Assembly (NCBI RefSeq): GCF_037482405.1
Contig: NZ_JBBHZZ010000009.1
Span: 1 to 64,000 of the forward strand
Origin: Pseudokineococcus marinus
Lineage (GTDB): Bacteria > Actinomycetota > Actinomycetes > Actinomycetales > Quadrisphaeraceae
Length of the DNA stretch: 64,000 bases
Direction: 5' to 3'
In this document: piece after piece, positions 1-7,801 of the stretch
How the letters are laid out: the number at the start of each line of letters is the position of its first letter
Position numbering within the stretch: position 1 is the first letter of the stretch
Notes under the pieces: model-generated
Told to the model about the DNA's origin: nothing
The model's database searches: none
What the model saw: the letters and a program-made list of their open reading frames with translations, nothing else
Position numbers and translations under genes: made by a program

Positions 1-57
1 ACCCCTGAGGAGGTGGCGGGCCGTCGTCGACACCCGGCGGGACCGGGCGGAGGGTCG

Positions 58-993
58 TCAGTAGCGCACGAAGTAGACGTCCGAGGTCCAGATGTCGCGC
101 AGCGACACCGACTTGCCCGGGCGCGGCGAGTCGTACCACTGGTTGCCGCCGGCGTAGATGCCGACGTGACCGCCGTCGGAGGTGACGGCGAGGTCGCCGG
201 GCTGCGCCTCGGAGCGGGAGACCCGCTGGCCGGCGGCGCCCTGGGCGGCGGCGGTGCGGGGCAGCGAGATGCCCGCCTGGGCGAAGACGTACTGCGTGAA
301 GCCGGAGCAGTCGAAGCCCGCGGGCGTCGTGCCGCCGTAGGAGTAGGGCGTGCCGACGTACTGGGCGGCGATGTCGAGCACCGAGCCGCCGGCGGACGAC
401 GCGGCGGCGGGGGCCGGCTCGGGCTCGGGCGCCGGGGCGGGCTCCGGCTCGGGGGCCGGGGCGGCCTCGGGCTCGGGCTCCTGCTCCGCCTGCGCGGGGG
501 CGCTGCGCTCGGCGGACCGGGAGGTGCTCTCGGCGCCCCGGTCGGACGACCCCTCGCTCGACGAGCTCTCGTCCGACGAGCTGTCGTCGGCCGCCTCGTC
601 GGCGTCGGCCTCGTCGGCCACGACGACCGGCGCGGGGGGCGGCGGCGGGGGCGGGGGCGCGATGACGCCGAGGGCGGCGCCACGGGCGAAGGTCACGGGC
701 ACGTCCGCGGCGACGGTGAGCGCCTCGGTGGCGACGGGCGCCGCCGTCTCGACGCGCTCGGCGGGCGCCGTCAGCGCCGGAGCGGGGCGAGGGGCGTCCT
801 CGCGCGGCTCGGCGACGGAGGCGCTCGTGCCGAGCGTCAGGACGAGGCCCGTGGAGGCGCCGACGACGACGCCGCGGCGGGCGACCACGCCGGCGCGCGA
901 GGCGACGGCCTGGGTCAGACCGGTGAAGGGGGTCGACACGGGCCCGGGGGCGGCGTGGCGGGCGCGGTGGCGCGCGGAGGCGTGCAGGGGCAC
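58..993 (-). CDS. NlpC/P60 (C40) peptidoglycan hydrolase, secreted
   Basis: The 311-aa product is a probable cell-wall endopeptidase acting outside the membrane. A basic, hydrophobic N-terminal segment (about residues 1-65, through GVVVGASTGLVLTLGTSASV) looks like a signal peptide or anchor. A long Ala/Pro/Glu/Ser-rich linker follows (PAPEPEPAPAPEPEP). The C-terminal 110 residues form the NlpC/P60 domain: YVGTPYSYGG, the catalytic Cys in GFDCSGF, and the His in GGHVGIYAG. The GTG at 993 is chosen because GGGAGAGG lies just upstream and because residues further upstream would be encoded by a riboswitch. The c-di-AMP riboswitch directly upstream matches the known control of actinobacterial resuscitation and P60 hydrolases. 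Family call is firm; the exact bond cleaved is not known. Confidence 0.9.
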   Translation of the reverse strand: MPLHASARHRARHAAPGPVSTPFTGLTQAVASRAGVVARRGVVVGASTGLVLTLGTSASVAEPREDAPRPAPALTAPAERVETAAPVATEALTVAADVPVTFARGAALGVIAPPPPPPPPAPVVVADEADADEAADDSSSDESSSSEGSSDRGAESTSRSAERSAPAQAEQEPEPEAAPAPEPEPAPAPEPEPAPAAASSAGGSVLDIAAQYVGTPYSYGGTTPAGFDCSGFTQYVFAQAGISLPRTAAAQGAAGQRVSRSEAQPGDLAVTSDGGHVGIYAGGNQWYDSPRPGKSVSLRDIWTSDVYFVRY

Positions 994-1005
994 GGGCGGT
1001 GACCT

Positions 1006-1180
1006 CTCCCAGACGCCTGCGAGGTGAGCTGTCGGGTTCGGGTGGGAGCCACCCGGCCGTCTCCCCTGGTCGGGAGGACCGGCTTCACCCCGAGGTCCCG
1101 CGTCGGCGGGACGGCTGCTGCCGCCCCGCGCCGCGGGACCGGAGATCCTGGGTCCCCCGCCCCTGCCGTCGTCGAGCTCG
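1006..1180 (-). promoter_or_regulatory. Cyclic di-AMP riboswitch (ydaO/yuaA class)
   Basis: On the minus strand, reading toward the C40 peptidase, I see the hallmark blocks of the ydaO fold in order: GGCAGGGGCGGGGGACCCA (near 1170-1150), GGGGTGAAGCC (near 1092-1082), then GGGTGGCTCCCACCCGAA, CCCGACAGCTCACCTCG and CAGGCG (near 1050-1010). The element ends about 15 nt before the GTG start of the hydrolase. In actinobacteria this class turns off cell-wall hydrolase genes when c-di-AMP is high. The exact 5' edge is approximate. Confidence 0.9.
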
Positions 1181-1403
1181 CTGGGACCTGCGACCCGGCG
1201 GCAGGGCTCGGCGCTCCGGGGCAGGCGCCGCCCGGTGCGCCGGGCAGCGCGCGGACCGTACCCCACGGTGACGGCGCCCGTCACATCTCGGTAACGGACC
1301 CGCGCGCCGCACACGACACGCCGTGACGACGGCGACGCGCCGTCACCGCGGAGGCTCATCGCCCGCACCGCGGACGCCGTCGGGGCCGTCCGCCCCCGGC
1401 GGC

Positions 1404-1409
1404 TAGCGT
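1404..1409 (+). promoter_or_regulatory. Candidate -10 promoter (TAGCGT) for metE riboswitch transcript
   Basis: TAGCGT fits the actinobacterial TANNNT -10 element and lies about 7 nt before the first conserved bases of the cobalamin riboswitch, so transcription would start near 1416. Confidence 0.5.
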
Positions 1410-1415
1410 CCCCGT

Positions 1416-1600
1416 CGCGACTGGTTCCGCCGGCGTCCGCGCCGGAGGACGAGAGAGGGAACCCGGTGGGAGACCGGGACTGCCCCGCAGCGGTGTCCGG
1501 GAACGACCGCCGTCATCGAGCACTGGGCTCCGGCCTGGGAAGCGACGGCCAGTAGGAGGACCGAGAGGTCCGCGCCCGGGAGTCCGAAGACCTGCCAGCC
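1416..1600 (+). promoter_or_regulatory. Cobalamin (adenosylcobalamin) riboswitch upstream of metE
   Basis: The conserved core is visible in order: GAGAGGGAACCCGGTG, GGGACTGCCCCGCAGCGGT, GGGAAGCGACGGCCAGTAGG and a B12 box at about 1581-1596 (AGTCCGAAGACCTGCC). It precedes the B12-independent methionine synthase metE by about 170 nt. This is the classical logic: when cobalamin is available, MetH is used and metE is switched off. Confidence 0.93.
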
Positions 1601-1602
1601 GT

Positions 1603-1626
1603 CCGCCCGGGCGACCGCCCGGGCGG
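1603..1626 (+). terminator. Hairpin in the expression platform of the cobalamin riboswitch
   Basis: A perfect 10-bp stem (CCGCCCGGGC pairing with GCCCGGGCGG) around a 4-nt loop begins seven bases after the B12 box. It is well placed to act as the terminator or anti-antiterminator helix controlling metE. There is no T-tract, as is common in high-GC actinobacteria. Confidence 0.6.
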
Positions 1627-1772
1627 TGGATGACGGCCGCTCGGGACGGCCGGAGCCCGCCCGCGCCGGCACGGCGCGCGCCCGCGCCCCGGCGCGCGGG
1701 GCGCCCCGCGCCGTCCGCGTCCGCGCGCCCGCCGCCCCCGGGCGCCGTCGTGGACTCGCGCAGGAGAGGTCC

Positions 1773-4148
1773 ATGACCAGCACCAGCAGCACCACACCGG
1801 CCGGCGGCACCACGGCCGGCAGCACCACGGCGGGGCAGGGACCCGCGCCGGGCCACCGCCCGTCGCCGACCGCCCTCGGCTACCCCCGCCAGGGGCGCGA
1901 CCGGGAGCTGAAGCGCGCCCTCGAGGCCCACTGGGCGGGGCGGCTCGACGCGGCCGGCCTCCTCGCCGCCGCCGAGGAGGTGCAGGACCAGCGCTTCGCG
2001 GCGATGGCGGGCGCCGGGCTGCGGGAGGTGCCCGTCGGCGACTTCTCGCTCTACGACCACGTGCTCGACGCCGCCGCGCTGCTCGGGCTGCTGCCCGGCG
2101 CACCCGCGGCCCCCGGCCAGGAGGCCCGGCTCGCCCGGCTCTTCGCCGCCGCCCGCGGCGCGGCGGACGCGCCCGCGTGGGAGATGACGAAGTGGTTCGA
2201 CACGAACTACCACCACCTCGTGCCCGAGCTGGGGCCCGACGCGGCGCCGTCGCTGCACGCGGAGGACCTGCTCGAGCAGGTGCGCGGCGCGCGCCGCCGC
2301 GGGCTCGAGCCCCGGCCCGTCCTCGTCGGGCCCGTGACCCTCCTGCGCCTGTCCAAGCCCGCGGACGGCGCCCCCGCCGGGTGGCGCCCCGACGCGCTGC
2401 TGCCCCGCCTGCTCCCCGTCTACGCCGAGCTTCTCGCGCTGCTCGCCGCGGAGGGCGTCGCGTGGGTGCAGCTGGACGAGCCGGTGCTCGTCACCGACCT
2501 CGACGACGACCTCGCCGCTCTCGCCCGGGAGGCGACCGGGCACCTCGCCGGGCTGGCCGACCGCCCCCGGCTGCTCGTCGCCGGGTACTTCGAGCGCCTG
2601 GGCGACGCCGCGCCGCTGCTCCTCGCGGCGGGCGCGGACGGCCTCGCGGTGGACCTCGCGGGGGCCGACCGCGCCGAGGTCGAGGCCCTCGCCGCGCTGC
2701 CGGGGCTCACCGGGCGGCGGCTCGTCGCCGGGGTCGTGGACGGCCGCGGGGTGTGGCGCCGCGACCTCGCCGAGGCCCTCGACCACCTCGAGGTGCTCGC
2801 GGCGTCCGGCGCGCACGTCGACGTCGCCCCCTCGTGCTCGCTGCTGCACGTGCCGCACGACGTCGAGCGGGAGGTCCAGCTCGACCCCGAGGTCCGCTCC
2901 TGGCTGGCCTTCGCCGACCAGAAGCTCGCCGAGGTGGCCGTGCTCGCCCGCGGGCTCGCGGACAGGCGCGACGCCGTCCGCGCCGAGCTCGCGGCGTCGG
3001 CCGCGGTCGTGGCCTCGCGGCGGGCGTCGCCCGTGACGCGCTCGGCCGCCGTCCGCGAGCGCGTCGCGGGCGTCGTCCCGGCCGACCTCGAGCGCGGGAC
3101 GCCCGCGGCCGAGCGGCGGGCGCTCCAGGCCGCGGCGCTGGGCCTGCCGCTCCTGCCGACGACGACCATCGGCTCCTTCCCGCAGACGCCGGAGATCCGG
3201 CGCGCGCGGGCGGCCCACCGCACCGGGTCGCTCGACGACGCCGGGTACGAGGCGGCCATGGAGGCGGAGGTCCGCGCCGTCGTCGCGGCGCAGGAGGCCG
3301 CCGGCGTCGACGTGCTCGTCCACGGCGAGCCCGAGCGCGACGACATGGTGCGCCACTTCGCCGCCCGCCTCGACGGCTTCGTCACGCCGCTCCACGGGTG
3401 GGTGCAGTCCTACGGCAGCCGGTGCGTGCGTCCGCCCGTCGTCGTGGGGGACGTCTCCCGGCCGGCGCCGATGACGACGCGCTGGACGGCGTACGCGCAG
3501 TCGCTCACCGCCGCCCCGGTCAAGGGGATGCTCACCGGCCCGGTGACCGTCCTCGCCTGGTCCTTCCCCCGCGACGACGAGCCCCGCTCGACGACGGCGC
3601 GCCAGCTCGCCTTGGCGCTGCGGGACGAGGTGGCCGACCTCGAGGCCGGGGGCGCGCGCGTCGTCCAGGTCGACGAGCCGGGCCTGCGCGAGCTGCTGCC
3701 CCTGCGCGCCGCCGGGCGCGCGGAGTACCTCGCCTGGGCCGTCGACGCGTTCCGCCTGGCGACGGCCGTGGCCGCGCCGTCCACGCAGGTGCACACGCAC
3801 ATGTGCTACGCCGAGTTCGGCGACGTCATGGCCGCGATCGACGCGCTCGACGCCGACGTCATCAGCCTCGAGGCGGCGCGCTCGCGCCTGGAGGTGCTCG
3901 ACGAGCTGGCCGCGGAGGGCTACGACCGCGGCGTCGGGCCGGGCGTGTGGGACATCCACTCCCCGCGCGTGCCCTCCGTCGACGAGGTGGCCGACCACCT
4001 GGCACGGGCCCTGGAGCGGCTGCCCGCGGACCGGCTGTGGGCCAACCCGGACTGCGGGCTCAAGACGCGGTCGGTCGAGGAGGTCGCGGCGGGGCTGGCC
4101 TCGCTCGTCGCCGGGGCCGCGCGGGCGCGCGAGCAGCTGGCGGGCTGA
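1773..4148 (+). CDS. metE: Cobalamin-independent methionine synthase
   Basis: MetE (791 aa) transfers the methyl group of 5-methyltetrahydropteroyl-triglutamate to homocysteine, the last step of methionine synthesis in the cytoplasm. The N-terminal barrel has GYPRQGRDRELKRAL. The catalytic C-terminal barrel has TTTIGSFPQTPEIRRAR, HGEPERDDMVRHFA, MLTGPVTVLAWSFPRDD, QVDEPGLRE, HTHMCYAEFGDV and NPDCGLKTR; the His and Cys of HMCY and the Cys of NPDCG are the zinc ligands. Length is normal. The ATG at 1773 follows AGGAGAGG at 1762-1769, and the residues encoded upstream are low complexity. The gene is single and controlled by the cobalamin riboswitch in front of it. Confidence 0.97.
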   Translation: MTSTSSTTPAGGTTAGSTTAGQGPAPGHRPSPTALGYPRQGRDRELKRALEAHWAGRLDAAGLLAAAEEVQDQRFAAMAGAGLREVPVGDFSLYDHVLDAAALLGLLPGAPAAPGQEARLARLFAAARGAADAPAWEMTKWFDTNYHHLVPELGPDAAPSLHAEDLLEQVRGARRRGLEPRPVLVGPVTLLRLSKPADGAPAGWRPDALLPRLLPVYAELLALLAAEGVAWVQLDEPVLVTDLDDDLAALAREATGHLAGLADRPRLLVAGYFERLGDAAPLLLAAGADGLAVDLAGADRAEVEALAALPGLTGRRLVAGVVDGRGVWRRDLAEALDHLEVLAASGAHVDVAPSCSLLHVPHDVEREVQLDPEVRSWLAFADQKLAEVAVLARGLADRRDAVRAELAASAAVVASRRASPVTRSAAVRERVAGVVPADLERGTPAAERRALQAAALGLPLLPTTTIGSFPQTPEIRRARAAHRTGSLDDAGYEAAMEAEVRAVVAAQEAAGVDVLVHGEPERDDMVRHFAARLDGFVTPLHGWVQSYGSRCVRPPVVVGDVSRPAPMTTRWTAYAQSLTAAPVKGMLTGPVTVLAWSFPRDDEPRSTTARQLALALRDEVADLEAGGARVVQVDEPGLRELLPLRAAGRAEYLAWAVDAFRLATAVAAPSTQVHTHMCYAEFGDVMAAIDALDADVISLEAARSRLEVLDELAAEGYDRGVGPGVWDIHSPRVPSVDEVADHLARALERLPADRLWANPDCGLKTRSVEEVAAGLASLVAGAARAREQLAG

Positions 4149-4175
4149 GCCCCGAGCCCGGGGCTGCGGGCCCCT

Positions 4176-4209
4176 CCCGCGGGTGCGACCAGGCGGTCGC
4201 GCCCGCGGG
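4176..4209. terminator. Bidirectional terminator hairpin between metE and ideR
   Basis: A 15-bp stem (CCCGCGGGTGCGACC with GGTCGCGCCCGCGGG, one T-G pair) around a 4-nt loop lies between the converging ends of metE and the DtxR-family gene. Confidence 0.7.
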
Positions 4210-4222
4210 ACGGGCCGGCGCC

Positions 4223-4954
4223 TCAGGCGCCGGGGGCGACGAAGACGTGCGAGGCGACGGAGTCGGCCAGCTCGAGGCCGACCTCGGCGCCGTCGGCGCG
4301 CACGACGACGGAGCCCTCGGCGCCGCGGCGCGCGGGCGCCCGGCGCTCCAGGGCGACGGCGCTGCCCGGGCGCACCTGCGCGGCCGCCAGCTGGGCCATG
4401 ACGACGTGGTCGTACTGCACCGGCTCCCCGAGGCGCCGGACGAGGAAGACGCCCTCCCGCTCGCTCGCCTCGACGAGGGAGACGACGCCCTCGAGGAAGG
4501 ACGACGACGCGTCGCCCGCGCCGTCGGGCGCGCCGCCCTCGAGCTCGCCCAGCCCGGGGATGGGGTTGCCGTAGGGGGACTCCGTCGGGTGGTCGAGGAG
4601 CTCGACGAGCCGCTTCTCGACGCGGTCGCTCATGACGTGCTCCCAGCGGCACGCCTCCTCGTGCACGTACTCCCAGTCCAGCCCGATGACGTCGGTGAGC
4701 AGGCGCTCGGCGATGCGGTGCTTGCGCATGACGCGCGTCGCGAGCGTGCGTCCGGTCTGGGTGAGCTCGAGGTGGCGGTCGCCGCTGACGACGACGAGGC
4801 CGTCGCGCTCCATGCGGGCCACGGTCTGCGACACGGTGGGGCCGCTCTGCGACAGGCGCTCGGCGATGCGGGCGCGGAGGGGGACGATCCCCTCCTCCTC
4901 GAGCTCGAAGATCGTCCGCAGGTACATCTCGGTGGTGTCGATGAGGTCGCTCAC
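4223..4954 (-). CDS. ideR: Iron/manganese-dependent repressor, DtxR/IdeR family
   Basis: The 243-aa protein has the three-domain DtxR layout. The N-terminal winged helix (LIDTTEMYLRTIFELEEEG, RIAERLSQSGPTVSQTVARM) contains the conserved metal-binding Met of TTEMYLR. The dimerisation and metal domain has HRIAERLL, WEYVHEEACRWEHVMSD with the Cys, Glu and His ligands, and GNPIPG. A C-terminal SH3-like domain follows. Such proteins repress siderophore and metal-uptake genes when Fe(II) is bound. The GTG at 4954 was chosen because GGAG lies 7-11 nt upstream and because VSDLIDTTEMYLRT matches the family start. A candidate -10 (TAGGAT) lies on the minus strand near 5017-5012. Resemblance is closer to IdeR than to MntR because of the SH3 domain. 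Confidence 0.92.
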   Translation of the reverse strand: MSDLIDTTEMYLRTIFELEEEGIVPLRARIAERLSQSGPTVSQTVARMERDGLVVVSGDRHLELTQTGRTLATRVMRKHRIAERLLTDVIGLDWEYVHEEACRWEHVMSDRVEKRLVELLDHPTESPYGNPIPGLGELEGGAPDGAGDASSSFLEGVVSLVEASEREGVFLVRRLGEPVQYDHVVMAQLAAAQVRPGSAVALERRAPARRGAEGSVVVRADGAEVGLELADSVASHVFVAPGA

Positions 4955-5167
4955 GCGCTGTCTCCGTGTCCGTCGTCGTGGCACCGAGCGGCGTCGGTCT
5001 TCCCTGGAACGATCCTAGAGTGGCGCGCCCCGGCGGCGCCTCCCCCGCCGCCGGCCCCTCCCCCCGGCCCCTCCTCGCCGCCCCCCCCTGGCGGCCCCTC
5101 CCCGCCGCCCTCTCGGCCTCGTCCGCGGGACCCGCGGAAACCCCTGGCGCGGCGCCGGGGGCGGACG

Positions 5168-5416
5168 TACGGTGCCGCCACACGAGAGAGGAGGTGGTCC
5201 GTACAGTGAGTGGTACAAGGACGCGTGAGGTGGCTGCCCGCTAGCCGCCCGAGCACCTCGGACGACGCTGCCCAGCAGTCGAGTCCGGCCGCCGACCGGG
5301 GAACAGGCCCCGGTGCGACAGAGGCGACCGGCGAGATCCCGGCAGCCACCGCAGCCCCCGGGTGCCGTGCCCGTCCAGCACGGCGCGACGTCGACGACGT
5401 CGGACCCGGGGGCTGT
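5168..5416 (+). other. Unexplained + strand segment: strong SD, mini-ORFs and a long inverted repeat
   Basis: Between ideR and pdxH (both minus) lies a + strand signal no recognised gene explains. TACGGT at 5168-5173 could be a -10 element. AGGAGG near 5189-5194 precedes a GTG at 5206 that opens a 12-codon ORF reading VSGTRTREVAAR and stopping at TAG. An overlapping frame continues as RWLPASRPSTSDDAAQQ and runs on for many codons. Further along, AGCCCCCGGGT near 5355 pairs exactly with ACCCGGGGGCT near 5404-5414 and encloses two smaller hairpins. It could be a leader peptide with attenuator, a small RNA, or a small protein gene. No downstream + strand gene lies within range. I do not recognise it. 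Confidence 0.4.
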
Positions 5417-5445
5417 TCCGCGCCCCGGACCGCCAGCACCCGACA

Positions 5446-5551
5446 GGGCGAGTCGTCGCCTGTTCGCCCCTCGAAGGCGGTCATGACGGCGAGTCGTCGC
5501 CTGTTCGCCCTCGTGAGCCGCTACCCAGGGCGAGTCGTCGCCCGTTCGCCC
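5446..5551. repeat. Repeat array A: three phased copies of GGGCGA-N12-TCGCCC
   Basis: Units start at 5446, 5487 (first base C instead of G) and 5528, an exact 41-bp period. Each has six-base arms GGGCGA and TCGCCC around the 12-nt centre GTCGTCGCCTGT (third copy GTCGTCGCCCGT). Spacers of 17-18 nt are unrelated. The third copy ends one base before the pdxH stop codon. Confidence 0.85.
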
Positions 5552-5552
5552 C

Positions 5553-6317
5553 TCAGGGCTGCAGGCGCGCGAGGCGCCAGGCGTCGGCGTCGTCGAGGCG
5601 CGCCGGCTCGCCCGTCAGCGACGTCCACGCCGCGCGGTCGTGCAGGCGCGAGGCGCGCCCGGCCCACAGCTCGACGGCGACGGGCAGGACCCGCACCCCG
5701 CCCCAGGTCGGCGGCAGCGGCACCTCCTGCCCGGCGAAGCGCTCCTCCAGCTCGGCGACGCGGCGCTCGAGGTCGGCGCGGCTGCCCACGGGCTTGGACT
5801 GCGCCGACGCCCACGCCGCCACCTGCGACCCGCGCGGGCGCTGGGCGAAGTAGGCCGCCGACTCCTCGCGGGCCACCCGCTCCACGCGCCCCCGCAGACG
5901 GACGTTGCGCGACATCGCGTGCCACGGCAGCACGAGCGCCGCGTGCGCGCGGGCCTCGAGCTGGCGCCCCTTGGCCGACGCGAGGTTCGTGTAGACGACG
6001 GCGCCGCGCCCGTCGAGGCCCTTGAGCAGCACCGTGCGCGCGTCGGGGACGTCGTCGGCGTCGACGGTCGCGAGGACGACGGCGCCCGGCTCGACGACGC
6101 GCTCGTCCGCGGCCGCGTCGGCGTACCACCGCTCGAGCAGCCCCAGCGGCGCGAGGGGCGGGTCGGCGGCCCACAGGGGCGCGTCGTCCTCCAGCCCGGT
6201 GCCCGTGTAGGTGACCCGCGCGGACGGGTCGACCACCGGCTCGCGCGCCCCGCCGTGCTCGCCCGAGGCGCCCTCCGGCGCCCCGCCGACCCCACCGCCG
6301 TGCTCCGCCGCGACCAC
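5553..6317 (-). CDS. pdxH: Pyridoxamine/pyridoxine 5'-phosphate oxidase
   Basis: PdxH oxidises pyridoxine or pyridoxamine phosphate to pyridoxal phosphate with FMN and oxygen. The 254-aa product has an extra Gly/Glu/His-rich N-terminal stretch (about 30 residues), then VTYTGTGLEDDAPLWAADP, DARTVLLKGLDGRGAVVYTN for FMN binding, SAKGRQLEARAHAALVLPWH, RQVRLRG-type SRNVRLRGRVERV, YFAQRPRGSQ and the C-terminal ELWAGRASRLHDR. The GTG at 6317 lies 7 nt after TACTCT (minus strand 6330-6325), which suggests a leaderless mRNA; a GTG at 6236 is an alternative that would remove the extension. It stands divergent from the citrate-synthase-like gene, a neighbourhood also seen around citA in other actinobacteria. 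Confidence 0.92.
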   Translation of the reverse strand: MVAAEHGGGVGGAPEGASGEHGGAREPVVDPSARVTYTGTGLEDDAPLWAADPPLAPLGLLERWYADAAADERVVEPGAVVLATVDADDVPDARTVLLKGLDGRGAVVYTNLASAKGRQLEARAHAALVLPWHAMSRNVRLRGRVERVAREESAAYFAQRPRGSQVAAWASAQSKPVGSRADLERRVAELEERFAGQEVPLPPTWGGVRVLPVAVELWAGRASRLHDRAAWTSLTGEPARLDDADAWRLARLQP

Positions 6318-6324
6318 GCGCGGC

Positions 6325-6330
6325 AGAGTA
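6325..6330 (-). promoter_or_regulatory. Candidate -10 (TACTCT) for leaderless pdxH
   Basis: TACTCT on the minus strand ends 7 nt before the GTG of pdxH, the spacing expected if transcription starts at the start codon. No Shine-Dalgarno sequence precedes that GTG. Confidence 0.45.
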
Positions 6331-6396
6331 GGCCCGCCGGCGCACGGGCGCGCCGGGCGAGCGCGCCGCCCGCGGGGGCGGTGGAGGGGAGTCGCG

Positions 6397-7506
6397 GTGG
6401 ACGACGACAGCGCGGACGCGCGCGGAGCGACCGCCGCGGGCGGGTCCGGCGCGACCGGCGGCCTGGCGCGCGAGGCGTCGCTCACCGCGCGCGCCGCCCG
6501 GGCCACGGCGGTGAGCGAGACGGGCCCCGGTGTCCTGCGCTACCGCGGGCACGACGTCGCCGACCTGGCCGGCAGCACCCCCTTCGGCGAGGTGTGGGCG
6601 CTGCTCGTCGACGGCGCCCCGCCCTCCGGCGCCCACGACGGCGCCCTGCCCCCCGCCGAGCCCTTCCCCCTGCCGGTGCGCACGGGCGACGTGCGCGTCG
6701 ACGTCCAGAGCGCCCTGGCGCAGGTCGCGCCCGTCTGGGGGCTCGCGCCCCTCATGGACACCACGCCCGAGCGGGCCCGCGAGGACGTCGCCCGCGCCAG
6801 CGTCCTCGCCCTCAGCTTCATCGCGCAGTCCGCCCGCGGCCCGGACGCGCCGATGGTCCCCCAGCGCCGCGTCGACCAGGGCCGCACGACGGCCGAGCGC
6901 TTCCTCCTGCGCTGGCGCGGCGAGGTGGACCCCGACCACGCCCGCGCGCTCGACGCCGGCTGGACCGTCCTCGCCGAGGACGGGCTGACGCCGGCCACGG
7001 TCACCGCGCGGACGGTCGCCGCCAGCGGCGCCGACGCCGCCGCCTGCCTGTCCGCCGCCGTCGGCACGATGAGCGGACCGCTCTGCGCCGGCGCCCTGCC
7101 GCGCGTCCTGCACCTGCTCGACGCCGTCCACCGCACGGGTGACGCGAGCCGCGTCGTCGCCTCCGTGCTCGACGGCGGCCACCGCCTCATGGGCTTCGGC
7201 CTCCACGGCCGCGGCGGCCCCGACCCGCGGGTGCCGCTCCTGCGCGACGCCGTCCGCGAGCTCGCGCCGGCGCGCCTGCCGAGCGCGCTGGCGCTGGAGG
7301 AGGCCGGCGAGGCCGCCCTCGCCGAGCGCGCCCGCCCGGACGCCGACGGCCTGCCCCGCACCGCCAACGCCGCGCTGTGGGCGGCCGTGCTCCTCGACGG
7401 CGCCGGCGTCCCGGCGTCGATGCTCACCCCGCTCGTGCTCTGCGCGCGGACGGCGGGGTGGTCGGCGCACGTGCTCGAGCAGCACGCGGCCGACCGGGGG
7501 CGCTGA
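6397..7506 (+). CDS. Citrate synthase 2 (CitA)-like protein lacking catalytic histidines
   Basis: The 369-aa product aligns through most of its length with actinobacterial CitA: RYRGHDVADLA, FGEVWALLVDG, PFPLPVRTGDVRVDVQSAL, ASVLALSFIAQSARG, VPQRRVDQ, RFLLRWRGE, ARTAGWSAHVLEQ. The active-site blocks have changed. The family AEHG(M/L)NAST is AEDGLTPAT, GPLHGGA is GPLCAGA, and GFGHRVYR is GFGLHGRGG. The C-terminal substrate-binding segment with its Arg (RPSA.Y) is missing. All three catalytic histidines are therefore absent by position, although the aspartate region VLLDGAGVP partly remains. GTG 6397 follows GGAGGGGAG. It is probably not a working citrate synthase; it could be a structural or regulatory paralogue, or an enzyme with another activity. 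Confidence 0.8.
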   Translation: MDDDSADARGATAAGGSGATGGLAREASLTARAARATAVSETGPGVLRYRGHDVADLAGSTPFGEVWALLVDGAPPSGAHDGALPPAEPFPLPVRTGDVRVDVQSALAQVAPVWGLAPLMDTTPERAREDVARASVLALSFIAQSARGPDAPMVPQRRVDQGRTTAERFLLRWRGEVDPDHARALDAGWTVLAEDGLTPATVTARTVAASGADAAACLSAAVGTMSGPLCAGALPRVLHLLDAVHRTGDASRVVASVLDGGHRLMGFGLHGRGGPDPRVPLLRDAVRELAPARLPSALALEEAGEAALAERARPDADGLPRTANAALWAAVLLDGAGVPASMLTPLVLCARTAGWSAHVLEQHAADRGR

Positions 7507-7520
7507 CGCCGTCCGACGTC

Positions 7521-7678
<158 letters not shown>

Positions 7679-7801
7679 GACGCGGTGCACCGCGTCCTCG
7701 GCGCACCGCTCCCCCGCAGCGGGCGCCCGCGCCGCCCGGCCGACGCGCACGTGGCGGACGCCACCCCGCCGTCGCGGCGCGCGTGCGCCAAGATGCCCGC
7801 C

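Noticed and set aside
1356..5183. Very long open frames opposite metE and other genes
   Set aside because: They are GC-rich shadow frames: Arg/Pro/Gly-rich with no conserved blocks, and they cross known genes and riboswitches.
5446..5551. Repeat-spacer pattern suggesting a minimal CRISPR array
   Set aside because: Only three units, each with internal arms, spacers shorter than 21 nt, and no cas gene in the window; the same design recurs with other unit sequences elsewhere.
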